Counted from the first letter of the stretch, positions 39,481-49,601 are shown. The stretch: 60,567 nt of DNA from Lachnoclostridium sp. UBA5725 (GCA_002419585.1 DIGJ01000035.1:1-60567), one strand, 5' to 3'. Numbers and translations: made by a program. The notes: a model not told the origin generated them from the sequence alone.

Positions 39481-40194
39481 CTATCTGTTTTTATTCATCA
39501 GGCGGCTTACATAGGTACCATCTTCAATATTGATATATCGTACATAAAGTGAAATCTTATTTTCCTCATTTAGACCATTCCAGATGGTATTGGTAAATGC
39601 ATCAATGGAATCAGGAATGGTAACGGATTTGGGTTCTCCTTCAAAGCTAGGAAGTGGTTCGCCATCACATTGATACGTATGAATAAAATGTCCTTGTCCA
39701 TTCACTGGATTACTATAGGCAAACATATTTCTCTGGCAACTGTTAGGATTTCCATCATTGCTTTTTAGTATGGACATCGCATAATGATAACTACCAGACT
39801 CTACATGCAAAATTCCTGAAATACGCGGGGTATAATTTGGAGCATCTGGCTCGAACTGTCTGGTGCGAAGCGCCTGTTCAAAGGTTTGCTGCTTATCCAT
39901 AAGATCATAAATGGTATCTGTTTGGTCTCCATTGGTAACAATTGTTTTATTTCCTAGAACACGAACTGGTGCATAGATAATAAGACTAGGGTCGGACAAT
40001 TTCGAAGGATCAAAGGCCTGCGTCCGTAGCCCATTTCCTTCTTCTATAAAAACTCGGTTTCTGCTATTTTCACTTCTTCCCATAATAAAGTAAGCAAATA
40101 CTGCATGATTACCAGATTTTGATTTTCCAATCACGATTCCTCTACCTGGATACGTGTTTTCTTGTAACATGTTTTCCAAATTACCAAATTCCAT
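39481..40194 (-). CDS. purO: PurO-type IMP cyclohydrolase
   Basis: This 237-residue protein begins MEFGNLENMLQENTYPGRG, at the ATG after AGGAGGATTTAGG. The PurO family is known chiefly from archaea. Motifs include YPGRGIVIGKSKSGNHAVFA, AYFIMGRSENSRNRVF and GILHVESGSYHYAMSILKSN. It closes FAICAR to IMP, the last purine step. Together with the adjacent AICAR transformylase it replaces bifunctional PurH. A 17-spaced promoter lies at 40241-40269. Confidence 0.88.
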   Translation of the reverse strand: MEFGNLENMLQENTYPGRGIVIGKSKSGNHAVFAYFIMGRSENSRNRVFIEEGNGLRTQAFDPSKLSDPSLIIYAPVRVLGNKTIVTNGDQTDTIYDLMDKQQTFEQALRTRQFEPDAPNYTPRISGILHVESGSYHYAMSILKSNDGNPNSCQRNMFAYSNPVNGQGHFIHTYQCDGEPLPSFEGEPKSVTIPDSIDAFTNTIWNGLNEENKISLYVRYINIEDGTYVSRLMNKNR

Positions 40195-40240
40195 CCTAAA
40201 TCCTCCTAAGCAAATTTGTTCGTTCAAACTTTACCTTTGC

Positions 40241-40269
40241 ATTGTAACATTACTTTATTAAATTGACAA
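40241..40269 (-). promoter_or_regulatory. promoter of the purO-purH pair
   Basis: On the - strand TTGTCA (complement of 40264-40269) and TACAAT (complement of 40241-40246) are 17 bases apart, placing the start about 40 bases before the ATG. No purine riboswitch is seen in the leader. Confidence 0.6.
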
Positions 40270-40349
40270 TAAAGATGGCTCATATCTGGCATTAAATAAT
40301 CTACTCGAATTTATAAGTGCTGTTAATAACTCCAACTATGCATTTATAC

Positions 40350-40392
40350 AATAATGACACTCAAGCGGTATGTATCTCGAGTGTCATTATTT
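40350..40392. terminator. bidirectional hairpin after the GH127-type gene
   Basis: AATAATGACACTC (40350-40362) pairs with GAGTGTCATTATT (40380-40392), a 13-bp stem with T/A-rich flanks. It ends the arabinofuranosidase transcript. Confidence 0.7.
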
Positions 40393-40434
40393 GTAACTTA
40401 GTATGATGCTATTCAATCTTTTATTTAATAAATT

Positions 40435-43400
40435 TTATTTTATTCTACTTATGATACCCTCCTTGTTACAATAATACTGTTTCCCTTTTATTGTAACCCA
40501 TTTCGATTGTACAAGCTTTCCTGATTTTGTTGCAATATATTTATTACCTTTTAGTTTAAACAATTTATCGGTTACAACTTTTCCACTTGACTTGGTTGTA
40601 TAATATCTTCCTCCATTTGTATTTATGATTCTACCAGTAGCAACTACGCCAAGCTCATCAACAATATATTTCACCCCAGTTTTTGTTTCTACAATTGCAG
40701 ATATATATCTTTCTCCATTTTTATCTAAAATATACCTTTCTCCTGATTCTGTTTTTACAATGGCATCCCTAACTCTTTGACCATCCGCTCCATAAAACAG
40801 TTTATTTTTTTCTGTTGCAGTTACCGGCTTTGTTGAAATTTCTGTCGTGACCGATTTTACAACGGATGGAACTTCACCCTTCTCAGGCTTTGGTTCTGGA
40901 TTTTTTGTTGCACTTGGTGCTGGTATTACAACTGGTTCCCCACTTGGCACTGGTGTTTGTGTAGGATCTGGTGTTGGCGTTGGCGTTGGAATCGATGTCG
41001 GTGTCGGTGTTGGTTTCGGTGTTGGACCTGGATCTTTGACTTCTGACACTTTCCATCGATAAATTCCAGTCGCATGAACTTTATCCGCAATCGTCATATT
41101 GATTCGAATGGAAGTTGTTGTAACATCTTTAATCTTTATCGTATTATACTGATTCAAAGCAATCATATCTGCATATTTCGAAATCATGGTTACCGACTTC
41201 CACTTACCTGACTCATCTAGATAATCAAAACTAATGGTAGAAGGAACTCTTGTCTCTCCTCCATCATCATACCAAAAGATATTGAAGGTATTCATCGTTA
41301 CAGGCATCTCCCATGTATAGGAAACCCAACAATTCGTACCAGGTTCCTGCGAGTAATTCCCCCATCCTTTTCCTGTTCCACCTTTCGATACAGTAGGTTC
41401 AAATGTAGCATTATTAATGCCATCAACGGTTTCCCAGCTTGCCGTATAATGTGCACTTGGTATTGCTGATTGATCCAGGCAAGTTGGATCAGGTACGGGA
41501 GGATTAATCAAGCGGAAGGTTCCTGATATCGTAAGTTTTGATGTTACATTCAATACCGTATAGGTGTTATCTTCCTCCATTGTTACCTCTGTTCCATTTA
41601 TAAGAAGTTTTTTTACTTTATAACCACTATTTGGCACAGCCGTTATAACTAGGCTATCACCTTGTTTTATCATATCTGCACTGAGGGTAAATGATCCATA
41701 TTTTGGCATTGTATTGAATATACCTACTTCATACCATGGAAGGCCATCATCTGCACCTGTTATTATTTTGAAATAAGTTGAATATGCATAATCCGCAGCA
41801 TCATACATCGGAGCAAATTCCATATTGTTAATGGTTAATTTAGGTAATAAAGAGGCTGTGTCTACTTTTATGGAATCACTTAAATTTTCTGATAAAATTA
41901 AAGTTTTCATCGTTTTAGTGCTGTCTTTTGCAACCATAACCAACGGACCATACATAACACTTGCTACGATGCTGTTTCCTATTTTATCTGGTGTCTTATC
42001 AAGATGATAGGCATATGGCATATTGATAATGATGATATCTCCTGCATTCATATCCTGTAATTCTACATAAGAACTTGGTTCTGGATTTTGTACCTTTACC
42101 TCTCCATTTACTGTAATCGTAAATCCCTGTGTTGCCCAGTAAGGTACACGGAATTTCATATTAATTGCACTAGGACTTGCAGTCTGTTCATTAATAGCAC
42201 TCAATGTTAATGTTGTGATTTCAGATGGAAACTGGTTTGCCTGTATTACTTTTAATCCCTTTTCCTGCCACTCTAGTGTTGTCGGAATATAGAGATTTAC
42301 ATATAAACAGTTACCCTCTTTATAATAAGCAGCTTCCTGATATTTCACATGATTTTCCATGCCGGTTCCATGGCAACAGGTGAAGGAATCATAGTCTCCA
42401 CCGTAACTCTTTGTTTCACCAGGACCAATTGGAAGCATATAAGTGACACCATGGTGCATCTGCTCCGTTACATTTGGATTCTGCGAAGCAATGATCTGAT
42501 TATATAAGGTTCTTTCATAATAATCCATATACTCTGCATTGTCTGGATCATACTGATACAATTGTTTGGTTAACTTGAGCATATTATAAGCAGCGCAGGT
42601 TTCACAATTTCGATCACTATTTATAAAATTAGCCTGTTCATATGGGGTCTTAAAGTTTTCACCAGTTCCCACTCCTCCAATCGAATACGCATATCTGGAT
42701 GCTACCATGTTCCAAAAATTCTTTCCTATGTTATAGTAATAAGGATCTGCAGTACCTTGTTTCACAGTTGCTGCATACTCTTCCATTGCTCCAACAATCT
42801 GCGGAATATGCTGGTTTGCATGACGGTTTGCAATATCATCCAGGTTTTTATTTAAATTATCAAAGAACTTTTTATTATCAAATAATTTTGCTCCATTTAA
42901 ATAATCTTCATCTCCAGTAATCAAATAAAGTCTTGACATGGACTCATTAAAGCCTCCTAATTCACCAGCAATATACATATCCCACATTTTGGAAAGCTGT
43001 TCTTCACTACACGCACTCAAACGCTTATATACCCATTTCCCTAATGATTTGGCTGCATCCAATGCTTCCTCATTGCCGGTATATTCATAGGAATCTATGA
43101 ATCCTGCCATAATCTTATGTAACGTATAATATGGCGCCCATATCGTTGCATATGGAATATATTGTTCTAATAATGCAAATTGATCTGGAGAATAACCACT
43201 AATAAAACCTTCTCCCCAAATTGAGGGATCAGTACTCCATACTGCCTGATTGGTACCTTGCGTAACAAATGCAGCTGGATCTCCAGAGGATAATTTTTGC
43301 AATTCACGCAACTGATGAACCATATCATCAAGCTTTGTTTTTATCTCCGCGTCGCTCGATGTTGCATAAGCTAGTGAAAGCGCGGATAGATAATGTCCAG

Positions 43401-45225
43401 TTGAATGACCACGAAGCAGACCAGTTGGCTCATCCCATCCTCCTAATGGATAAACTTTCGTGTCATCTGCCAACACCATAAATTCTCCACCCGAATCCTT
43501 ATCCATACTTTTGTAGTGTTTAAATGTTTTATTAAAGTTATATAGCATTCTATTATTATCTAGTAATTTTAGATAATTAAGCGTACGCTCCTTATTCTGT
43601 GTTAAAATGGAGTCTCCATCTAGTGAAATATCGTTTAAGTCAAACTGACTTGCAATGAGAATTGCATTTCCAGTGGCCTCATCTACTACATTTACTGTTG
43701 CTTTAATAGCTTTTGTCTCTCCAACAATTTTGCCAGCTACTTCAAAACTTCCTACCGATTCATAATTACTAGCTTCAATACTTACCGGCCAGATTGCTCT
43801 TAGCTTTGCTGTTGTTTGATTCGAATATGTTACTTTTACATAGTTAGGAAGTGACGGTGCATAACCTTTTGTTGTTGATACTGTAATTGCATCATAGTCC
43901 GTTATCGTAGCAGTTTCTTTTTTGGCTAATACCGTTGCTACAAATTCTTTTGTTTTCGCACTTTCACCATATATTACTTTTGCTTTTAATGTTACAACTT
44001 CGTTCTCTTTTAAAACATCTGGACGTGTTACTATACCAGTTGTCGAAATCACCTTAGGATTACTGCTTTCCCACGTTATGGATGATCCCCATTCTCCTTG
44101 TTCTAAAAGAGTCAAGTTACCAGTAACCGCATTCAGATCCGTAAATGTAATGGCATTCATATCATGTTCAGTAATTGTATCATCCGTATAATTAGCAAGA
44201 ATTGTTACTACAAAATCTTTTGTTTTTGTAACACCACTATAAGAAACCGTTGCGGTTAATGTAACCGTTGCATTTGCTAATCCTGCTGCAGGACGAGTCA
44301 CTTTTCCAGTTCCTTCGTTTATTTCAATGGCTGAATCACTACTTTTCCATGTAATGGTTGATCCATTTGCACCATTTGTCGGCAAAGATATATCATTTGC
44401 CAGACCGTTCAAATCTCCTAAATTGATAGCTGCCAAATCACCGTCTACCATTCCTCCATCATCTACTGTATATAATGAGGCAACTTCACTATCTGACATT
44501 GCATAATCATAGATCGATACTTCAGCAAACATACCCTTTGTCGGATTATCTCCGAACTGCCCATATCCGATCCAGTTCTTTGCTGTTTTACCCAAATCAC
44601 TCAGACTGACTGTTAGCTGCTTTGTTCCAATTTTCGTTCCGTTTTCATAGAGTGACATTGTCGTTCCATCGACGACAACTGTAGTTAAAGTCCATTTGTT
44701 TATAGAAAGACTGCTCCCCTTTTGTATTCCCTGTTCCTGACTCCATCCATTACTTGTAATTGCACTAGCATAACCTTTAAAACCGTCATTTCCTCCATCC
44801 GACAATAAATACATATAGCTTGATGTTCCATTACCAAAATCCCATATTCTTTGGTATCCCTGATTAGTTGCCAGATTGACCCACATATTAATAGTTATGC
44901 TTTGTTCCCCTTCTAGAATTCCTTCTGGAAATTCTAAATAACCTCCATCTGATCCCCCCGGTAGTGATAATGCCTTTACATTTGTTCCATAAATATTGGC
45001 ATCTACAATCTCAAATCCTCCAGCATCATAATTTCGTATGACTGCAGCTTTACCATTTCCAGAAGCATCATTAATAATGGTAGAGTCATATTCTTGAAAA
45101 TTGTAATAAACTATTTTGCTTTGTTCGGCTGCTTTTACAAATCTCATACTATCGGTTGGAATTCCCACAACAACCAAGGCCGCTGCTAGAAATAAAGATA
45201 AACCTTTCCTAAACTTGGACTTCAT
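40435..45225 (-). CDS. secreted multidomain GH127/GH146-type beta-L-arabinofuranosidase
   Basis: This 1,596-residue protein has several domains. A signal peptide (residues 1-32) leads to LamG (about 33-250) and three Ig-like modules (about 255-515). The GH127/DUF1680 barrel covers about 530-1130. The Zn/Cys site characteristic of the family is present as NCETCAAYNMLKL (near residue 875) and SFTCCHGTGMENH (near 949). Beta domains at about 1160-1395 follow, then a Pro/Thr linker and C-terminal GKxYYC/T-type repeats resembling cell-wall-binding repeats. It probably releases L-arabinofuranose from arabinan or extensin side chains outside the cell. AGAGGGGA precedes the ATG. Confidence 0.9.
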   Translation of the reverse strand: MKSKFRKGLSLFLAAALVVVGIPTDSMRFVKAAEQSKIVYYNFQEYDSTIINDASGNGKAAVIRNYDAGGFEIVDANIYGTNVKALSLPGGSDGGYLEFPEGILEGEQSITINMWVNLATNQGYQRIWDFGNGTSSYMYLLSDGGNDGFKGYASAITSNGWSQEQGIQKGSSLSINKWTLTTVVVDGTTMSLYENGTKIGTKQLTVSLSDLGKTAKNWIGYGQFGDNPTKGMFAEVSIYDYAMSDSEVASLYTVDDGGMVDGDLAAINLGDLNGLANDISLPTNGANGSTITWKSSDSAIEINEGTGKVTRPAAGLANATVTLTATVSYSGVTKTKDFVVTILANYTDDTITEHDMNAITFTDLNAVTGNLTLLEQGEWGSSITWESSNPKVISTTGIVTRPDVLKENEVVTLKAKVIYGESAKTKEFVATVLAKKETATITDYDAITVSTTKGYAPSLPNYVKVTYSNQTTAKLRAIWPVSIEASNYESVGSFEVAGKIVGETKAIKATVNVVDEATGNAILIASQFDLNDISLDGDSILTQNKERTLNYLKLLDNNRMLYNFNKTFKHYKSMDKDSGGEFMVLADDTKVYPLGGWDEPTGLLRGHSTGHYLSALSLAYATSSDAEIKTKLDDMVHQLRELQKLSSGDPAAFVTQGTNQAVWSTDPSIWGEGFISGYSPDQFALLEQYIPYATIWAPYYTLHKIMAGFIDSYEYTGNEEALDAAKSLGKWVYKRLSACSEEQLSKMWDMYIAGELGGFNESMSRLYLITGDEDYLNGAKLFDNKKFFDNLNKNLDDIANRHANQHIPQIVGAMEEYAATVKQGTADPYYYNIGKNFWNMVASRYAYSIGGVGTGENFKTPYEQANFINSDRNCETCAAYNMLKLTKQLYQYDPDNAEYMDYYERTLYNQIIASQNPNVTEQMHHGVTYMLPIGPGETKSYGGDYDSFTCCHGTGMENHVKYQEAAYYKEGNCLYVNLYIPTTLEWQEKGLKVIQANQFPSEITTLTLSAINEQTASPSAINMKFRVPYWATQGFTITVNGEVKVQNPEPSSYVELQDMNAGDIIIINMPYAYHLDKTPDKIGNSIVASVMYGPLVMVAKDSTKTMKTLILSENLSDSIKVDTASLLPKLTINNMEFAPMYDAADYAYSTYFKIITGADDGLPWYEVGIFNTMPKYGSFTLSADMIKQGDSLVITAVPNSGYKVKKLLINGTEVTMEEDNTYTVLNVTSKLTISGTFRLINPPVPDPTCLDQSAIPSAHYTASWETVDGINNATFEPTVSKGGTGKGWGNYSQEPGTNCWVSYTWEMPVTMNTFNIFWYDDGGETRVPSTISFDYLDESGKWKSVTMISKYADMIALNQYNTIKIKDVTTTSIRINMTIADKVHATGIYRWKVSEVKDPGPTPKPTPTPTSIPTPTPTPDPTQTPVPSGEPVVIPAPSATKNPEPKPEKGEVPSVVKSVTTEISTKPVTATEKNKLFYGADGQRVRDAIVKTESGERYILDKNGERYISAIVETKTGVKYIVDELGVVATGRIINTNGGRYYTTKSSGKVVTDKLFKLKGNKYIATKSGKLVQSKWVTIKGKQYYCNKEGIISRIK

Positions 45226-45529
45226 ATTATTTTCCCCTCTTCTCTACTTACTCTTTGCTACATTAATTACACAGTACCCGCCCTTTCTTATTATGTCTTT
45301 TGTTTCACCTCCTTTTTCCTATACAATAGCCCTCATTATGAATCAATATCTAAATCAATTTCAGTATATAGATATAAAAAGATTAAGTATTTAGAGAAAT
45401 TTATCGTATTTGTTTATTTTTTTCTGGATTTTTTTATTTATGTAGATTTTTTTCTAAATCATTTCACTTATTTTAGATTTAAACATTTAAATATAGACTT
45501 AATCAAACCCGATTTGCTTTCATATGTGA

Positions 45530-45559
45530 TTTACAAATCAAATCTTACTATGATATAAT
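45530..45559 (+). promoter_or_regulatory. promoter of the ABC-F gene
   Basis: TTTACA (45530-45535) and TATAAT (45554-45559) are 18 bases apart and give a leader of about 40 bases. The rest of 45226-45605 is A/T-rich with no other feature noted. Confidence 0.6.
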
Positions 45560-45605
45560 GGCAGACGGACTGTATCAATGTTTTAACAAAGGATTAGGTG
45601 TTTTT

Positions 45606-47159
45606 ATGAGTATTTTAAATGTAGAAAATTTATCGCATGGATTTGGCGATCGTGCTATTTTTAATAATGTATCCTTCCGACTCTTAAAGGGAGAACACAT
45701 CGGATTGATTGGTGCAAATGGCGAAGGTAAATCCACTTTTATGAATATTATAACCAACAAACTTATGCCAGATGAAGGTAAGGTAGAATGGTCGAAGAAT
45801 ATCCGTGTTGGTTACCTTGACCAGCACACCACCCTTGAAAAAGGAATGAGCATCCGTAATGTCCTTGCATCTGCTTTTGATTTCTTATATGAAATGGAAA
45901 CTCGCATGAACAATATCTGTGACAAACTCGGCGATGCGAGTGATGCCAAAATGGAGCAGTACATGGAAGAGTTAGGAACGATTCAGGACTTACTTACCAT
46001 GCATGATTTTTATATCATTGATTCTAAAATCGAAGAAATCGGACGTGCGCTAGGCCTCAACGAAATCGGACTCGACAAAGATGTTACGGACTTAAGCGGT
46101 GGTCAGCGAACGAAAGTATTGTTAGGAAAACTATTATTGGAAAAACCAGATATCTTATTGCTCGACGAGCCTACAAACTATCTGGATACTGAGCACATTG
46201 AATGGCTCAAACGTTATCTAATTGAATATGAAAATGCCTTTATTTTAATCTCTCATGATATCCCATTTTTAAATAGTGTAATCAACCTGATTTATCACAT
46301 GGACAATCAGGAACTTAACCGTTATGTTGGCGATTATGATAAATTTCAAGAAGTCTATGCAATGAAAAAATCGCAGTTAGAGTCTGCCTATAATAAACAG
46401 CAGAAAGAGATTGCAGATTTAAAGGATTTTGTTGCAAGAAATAAAGCCAGAGTTTCTACTAGAAACATGGCAATGTCAAGACAGAAAAAATTGGACAAAA
46501 TGGATATGATTGAACTTTCGGCTGAAAAACCAAAGCCAGAGTTTCATTTCAAAGAATCCAGAGCAGCCAGCCGTTATATCATCAAATCCAATGCCCTCGT
46601 GATTGGATATGACGAACCACTCTCTTCTCCACTAGACTTAGAGATGGAACGTGGCCAGAAAGTTGTACTAACCGGTGCAAATGGAATAGGTAAAACAACT
46701 CTTCTAAAGAGTATCCTAGGATTGATCAAACCACTAAGTGGTTCCGTTGAACTTGGTGATTATCTAAATATCGGGTATTTTGAACAGGAAATGACATCGG
46801 ATGCAAAGACGACTTGTATAGACGAAATCTGGAAGGAGTTCCCTTCTTATACCCAGTATGAAGTACGCTCTGCTCTTGCAAAATGTGGCTTAACAACAAA
46901 GCACATTGAAAGTCTTGTCAAAGTACTAAGTGGTGGTGAACAAGCCAAAGTGCGTCTTTGCAAACTAATTAACCGCGAAACCAATGTTTTGCTTCTCGAC
47001 GAGCCTACAAACCACTTGGATGTTGACGCGAAGGCGGAGCTAAAACGGGCTCTGCAAGAATACAAAGGTAGTATTTTAATGGTATGCCATGAACCAGAAT
47101 TCTACGAAGGACTTGCATCCCATGTATGGGACTGCACGAAATGGACGACTCGCTTGTAA
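45606..47159 (+). CDS. ABC-F family ATPase (duplicated ATPase domains)
   Basis: This 517-residue protein starts at the ATG after GGATTAGGTGTTTTT. It has two ABC domains: Walker A GANGEGKST and GANGIGKTT, signatures LSGGQRTKV and LSGGEQAKV, Walker B ILLLDEPTNYLD and VLLLDEPTNHLD. A charged interdomain linker (KKSQLESAYNKQQKEIADLK) is the P-site tRNA-interacting region. There are no membrane segments. ABC-F proteins act on ribosomes in translation or antibiotic protection. The gene is preceded by its own promoter and followed by two long palindromes. Confidence 0.9.
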   Translation: MSILNVENLSHGFGDRAIFNNVSFRLLKGEHIGLIGANGEGKSTFMNIITNKLMPDEGKVEWSKNIRVGYLDQHTTLEKGMSIRNVLASAFDFLYEMETRMNNICDKLGDASDAKMEQYMEELGTIQDLLTMHDFYIIDSKIEEIGRALGLNEIGLDKDVTDLSGGQRTKVLLGKLLLEKPDILLLDEPTNYLDTEHIEWLKRYLIEYENAFILISHDIPFLNSVINLIYHMDNQELNRYVGDYDKFQEVYAMKKSQLESAYNKQQKEIADLKDFVARNKARVSTRNMAMSRQKKLDKMDMIELSAEKPKPEFHFKESRAASRYIIKSNALVIGYDEPLSSPLDLEMERGQKVVLTGANGIGKTTLLKSILGLIKPLSGSVELGDYLNIGYFEQEMTSDAKTTCIDEIWKEFPSYTQYEVRSALAKCGLTTKHIESLVKVLSGGEQAKVRLCKLINRETNVLLLDEPTNHLDVDAKAELKRALQEYKGSILMVCHEPEFYEGLASHVWDCTKWTTRL

Positions 47160-47212
47160 TTTAAATTTGGTATACGTTTGCTGTGCGGACGGAGGGACTC
47201 TGGAAAAGTCAC

Positions 47213-47435
47213 GCAAGATGCGTGGTGGATATGGTTTTTGAAATTCGAATGGAGCACAGGGACTGCTCTTAAAATCAGACGCATTAAACATTTGGCAGAA
47301 CCTCTAAGCAAGTAAGAATGAGCTCAATGGGAGCTCATTCTTACTAGAGTTTCTACCTCATAATGCTAAAATGGTTTTAAGACCAGTCCCTGTGCTCCAT
47401 TCGAATTATGAAGACTATGACCACCACACATTTTG
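47213..47435. repeat. 223-bp long imperfect palindrome A
   Basis: A perfect 23-bp arm (47243-47265 with 47384-47406) is extended outward by a partial match that includes GTGGTGG/CCACCAC. Its apex is a perfect 15-bp hairpin (47311-47325 with 47331-47345). It lies between the convergent ABC-F and CmpB-like genes. Confidence 0.75.
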
Positions 47436-47649
47436 CTGATTTTGACAAACGGCCCCGCTGTTGTCTGTACTGTAAATGTAAAACAGCAAATTTAGTTATG
47501 AGTAGTAAAAAGTGCAGGTGACACCGTTGTTACTATTAAATAAAAAAATCATGCCCCGGACTTGCCTTTGACTTTTTACCAAATCCCCCTAAATTCAGGT
47601 TTTCATTTATAAACATTTGATAACCAGCGAGTCCGTATTCCATAGTCAG

Positions 47650-47875
47650 CCATGAAAGGCTGAACTCACAATCTATCGTACAATTTACACGGCTCCCATG
47701 CTAGGATTTTATATCATTTGAGCATGGAACGTAAACTCTATGAAAAAAGGGCTCCCTTAAGAGCCCTTTTTTCAATGTTCAGAGGTTACGTGGAATGCTT
47801 ATGCGACTGATATAAAATCCTATCATGGGAGCCGTGTAAATTGTTCAAAAGCCAAAATCACTCAGCCTCTCATGA
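47650..47875. repeat. 226-bp long imperfect palindrome B
   Basis: Arms 47682-47700 with 47824-47842 (19 bp) and 47702-47716 with 47808-47822 (15 bp) pair perfectly apart from one mismatch. Outer TCAGCC(T/C)(T)CATG matches extend it. The apex AAAAAAGGGCTC/GAGCCCTTTTTT (47743-47772) is a classic bidirectional terminator. The unpaired stretch 47436-47649 shows no feature. Confidence 0.8.
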
Positions 47876-47926
47876 CGTCCGTCACCCACTAAACTCGCGT
47901 CCTTCCTTCACAAAACCCAGAATCCC

Positions 47927-48520
47927 CTAGTACCACCGGGCCTTTACGGATTCATATTTTTCATGCATTTTTTCAACATATTTTCTTATATTTATTCCAA
48001 GTGCCTGAATTAAATGATATACAAAATCAATGGTAAATACCAGTAATATAAATCGGCACAGCATAATTCCTTTTGACATATCATGGTAGTTAATAAATCG
48101 AACTACATAACTATTTAGGTATAAAATAATACCCACTGCGTAAAATCCCCATGCAATCGTACTTTCTGCACAGATAATTCCTTTGTAATTTAGTGGTTTC
48201 TCATTATAATCCCACCACAACTCACCAAACATTCGAAGCATAAGCTTTCCAACTAAAAATTCAAAAATGGTTGCAGATACTGCTCCTATTAGATATAGCT
48301 TGATTACATTATCAGCAAATGGATGTAGTAATAAATAACCAGTCACTGCGCCGACTCCATAAATTGGACAAAATGGACTAAAGGCAAATCCACGGTTTGT
48401 CAATTTACGATTACAAATCGACATATATATTGATTCTAACAACCATCCTAGCATACTATATATAATAAAGCATGCTACCAAATGATAAACATCGGTTCCA
48501 AATACTTCTTTCGTCCACAT
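47927..48520 (-). CDS. CmpB-like putative ABC-transporter membrane protein
   Basis: This 197-residue integral membrane protein matches the putative ABC-transporter type IV (CmpB-like) family. It has an N-terminal FIIYSMLGWLLESIYMSICN, the conserved NRGFAFSPFCPIYGVGAV segment (about residues 42-59), and further helices with FEFLVGKLMLRMFGELWWDY. I start it at MWTKEVF, ten bases after AAGGA; a GTG three codons earlier is closer to the site. It overlaps no neighbour but ends 13 bases from the protease gene. Transport substrate unknown. Confidence 0.8.
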   Translation of the reverse strand: MWTKEVFGTDVYHLVACFIIYSMLGWLLESIYMSICNRKLTNRGFAFSPFCPIYGVGAVTGYLLLHPFADNVIKLYLIGAVSATIFEFLVGKLMLRMFGELWWDYNEKPLNYKGIICAESTIAWGFYAVGIILYLNSYVVRFINYHDMSKGIMLCRFILLVFTIDFVYHLIQALGINIRKYVEKMHEKYESVKARWY

Positions 48521-48533
48521 ACGCTTCACTTCC

Positions 48534-49508
48534 TTAATTTCTATCTTCTAAACTATCGTCCTTAACAGCTGCAAATTCATAATCATTGGTATTCTTTTCT
48601 GATATCTCATTTAGGAATTCATACGTACTATCCTTATAATAGACATGCACGAAAAATACTCCTACTATAATAATAATGGTAACAAACAATCCACCTTCTG
48701 GTCCAAAAATACCTCCATTCCAAATGGTATTTTCTTTGTATGTCATTTGAATCAAACTTGGAGTACCAATACCACTTACTGGGAAACCATAGAATCCTTG
48801 AAAGAAATTCCATGTAATATGATATCCAATACACATCCATATATTCCCTGATCGAATGAACATAAAAGCAAATAATACACCAACCAACATTAAGTTGATA
48901 TACGGTATTAAACCAATTCCAGAATTACCAGAATGTAATAACGCAAATATAATTGCGGATACAAGTACCACCATGACCTTACTCTTAGTCTGTCGTAGAA
49001 TAGCCATGATATAGCCTCGCCCAAAGATTTCTTCTGCAAAACCAACGAATATAAAGAATACTAGCCATAATATCATATCAAGCGAAAATTGCGGTTTCCA
49101 TGAGGTAACCGTTGCATTTCCTGAAACAACAATGCCAGCAAATACAAGGCTGATGGAAACAAAACCAAATACGAAACCAGATAACATTTCCATCTTATGT
49201 ACACCAAGTGAATCCAATCCCATTGCACGTAATGGCTGCTTTGAAAACTTGGTCCACGAAATAATTGGTATTATAATCATCAAGACTTCTTGTACTACCA
49301 TTGCTATTTTGGAATAATACGACATAATTTGTTTTCCACGTTCCGAAGCGAATTGTGTCGCAACATCAAAATCACCCGTTTTTGTTAAATATGCGATTAA
49401 CGGAATCTGTAGTATAAATGTGATTGTTAAGATAAATCCAAACAATACAAGCGTTGTAAGTAGAATTTTCCAGCCAGAACGAATCTTTCCATCTTTGTTC
49501 TTAAACAT
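48534..49508 (-). CDS. CPBP-family intramembrane metalloprotease
   Basis: This 324-residue protein has about eight membrane segments. The CPBP/Abi motifs are present: FAEEIFGRGYIMAIL (EExxxR, residues about 166-180), FALLHSGNSG and GYHITWNFFQGFYG. These supply the two Glu and two His of the CAAX-type protease site. Roles in bacteria include processing of secreted peptides and self-immunity; the substrate is unknown. AAAGGGGAAGTATT precedes the ATG. Confidence 0.88.
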   Translation of the reverse strand: MFKNKDGKIRSGWKILLTTLVLFGFILTITFILQIPLIAYLTKTGDFDVATQFASERGKQIMSYYSKIAMVVQEVLMIIIPIISWTKFSKQPLRAMGLDSLGVHKMEMLSGFVFGFVSISLVFAGIVVSGNATVTSWKPQFSLDMILWLVFFIFVGFAEEIFGRGYIMAILRQTKSKVMVVLVSAIIFALLHSGNSGIGLIPYINLMLVGVLFAFMFIRSGNIWMCIGYHITWNFFQGFYGFPVSGIGTPSLIQMTYKENTIWNGGIFGPEGGLFVTIIIIVGVFFVHVYYKDSTYEFLNEISEKNTNDYEFAAVKDDSLEDRN

Positions 49509-49601
49509 AATACTTCCCCTTTATTCATGTATTATCTAGAAAAGAGTATATCATATGATGTCTTAGAAATAAACTTACTTTTTTATTACAGTCTCCTATT
49601 C

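Noticed and set aside
38295..40434. purine riboswitch before the purO-purH pair
   Set aside because: The leader of about 40 bases is too short and shows no purine-aptamer hallmarks.
40847..41062. Gly/Val-rich rightward open frame
   Set aside because: It is the antisense of the Pro/Thr linker of the arabinofuranosidase, a common shadow.
47076..47311. leftward open frames of about 70 codons after the ABC-F gene
   Set aside because: They run through palindrome A and the ABC-F end on the opposite strand and have no start signal.
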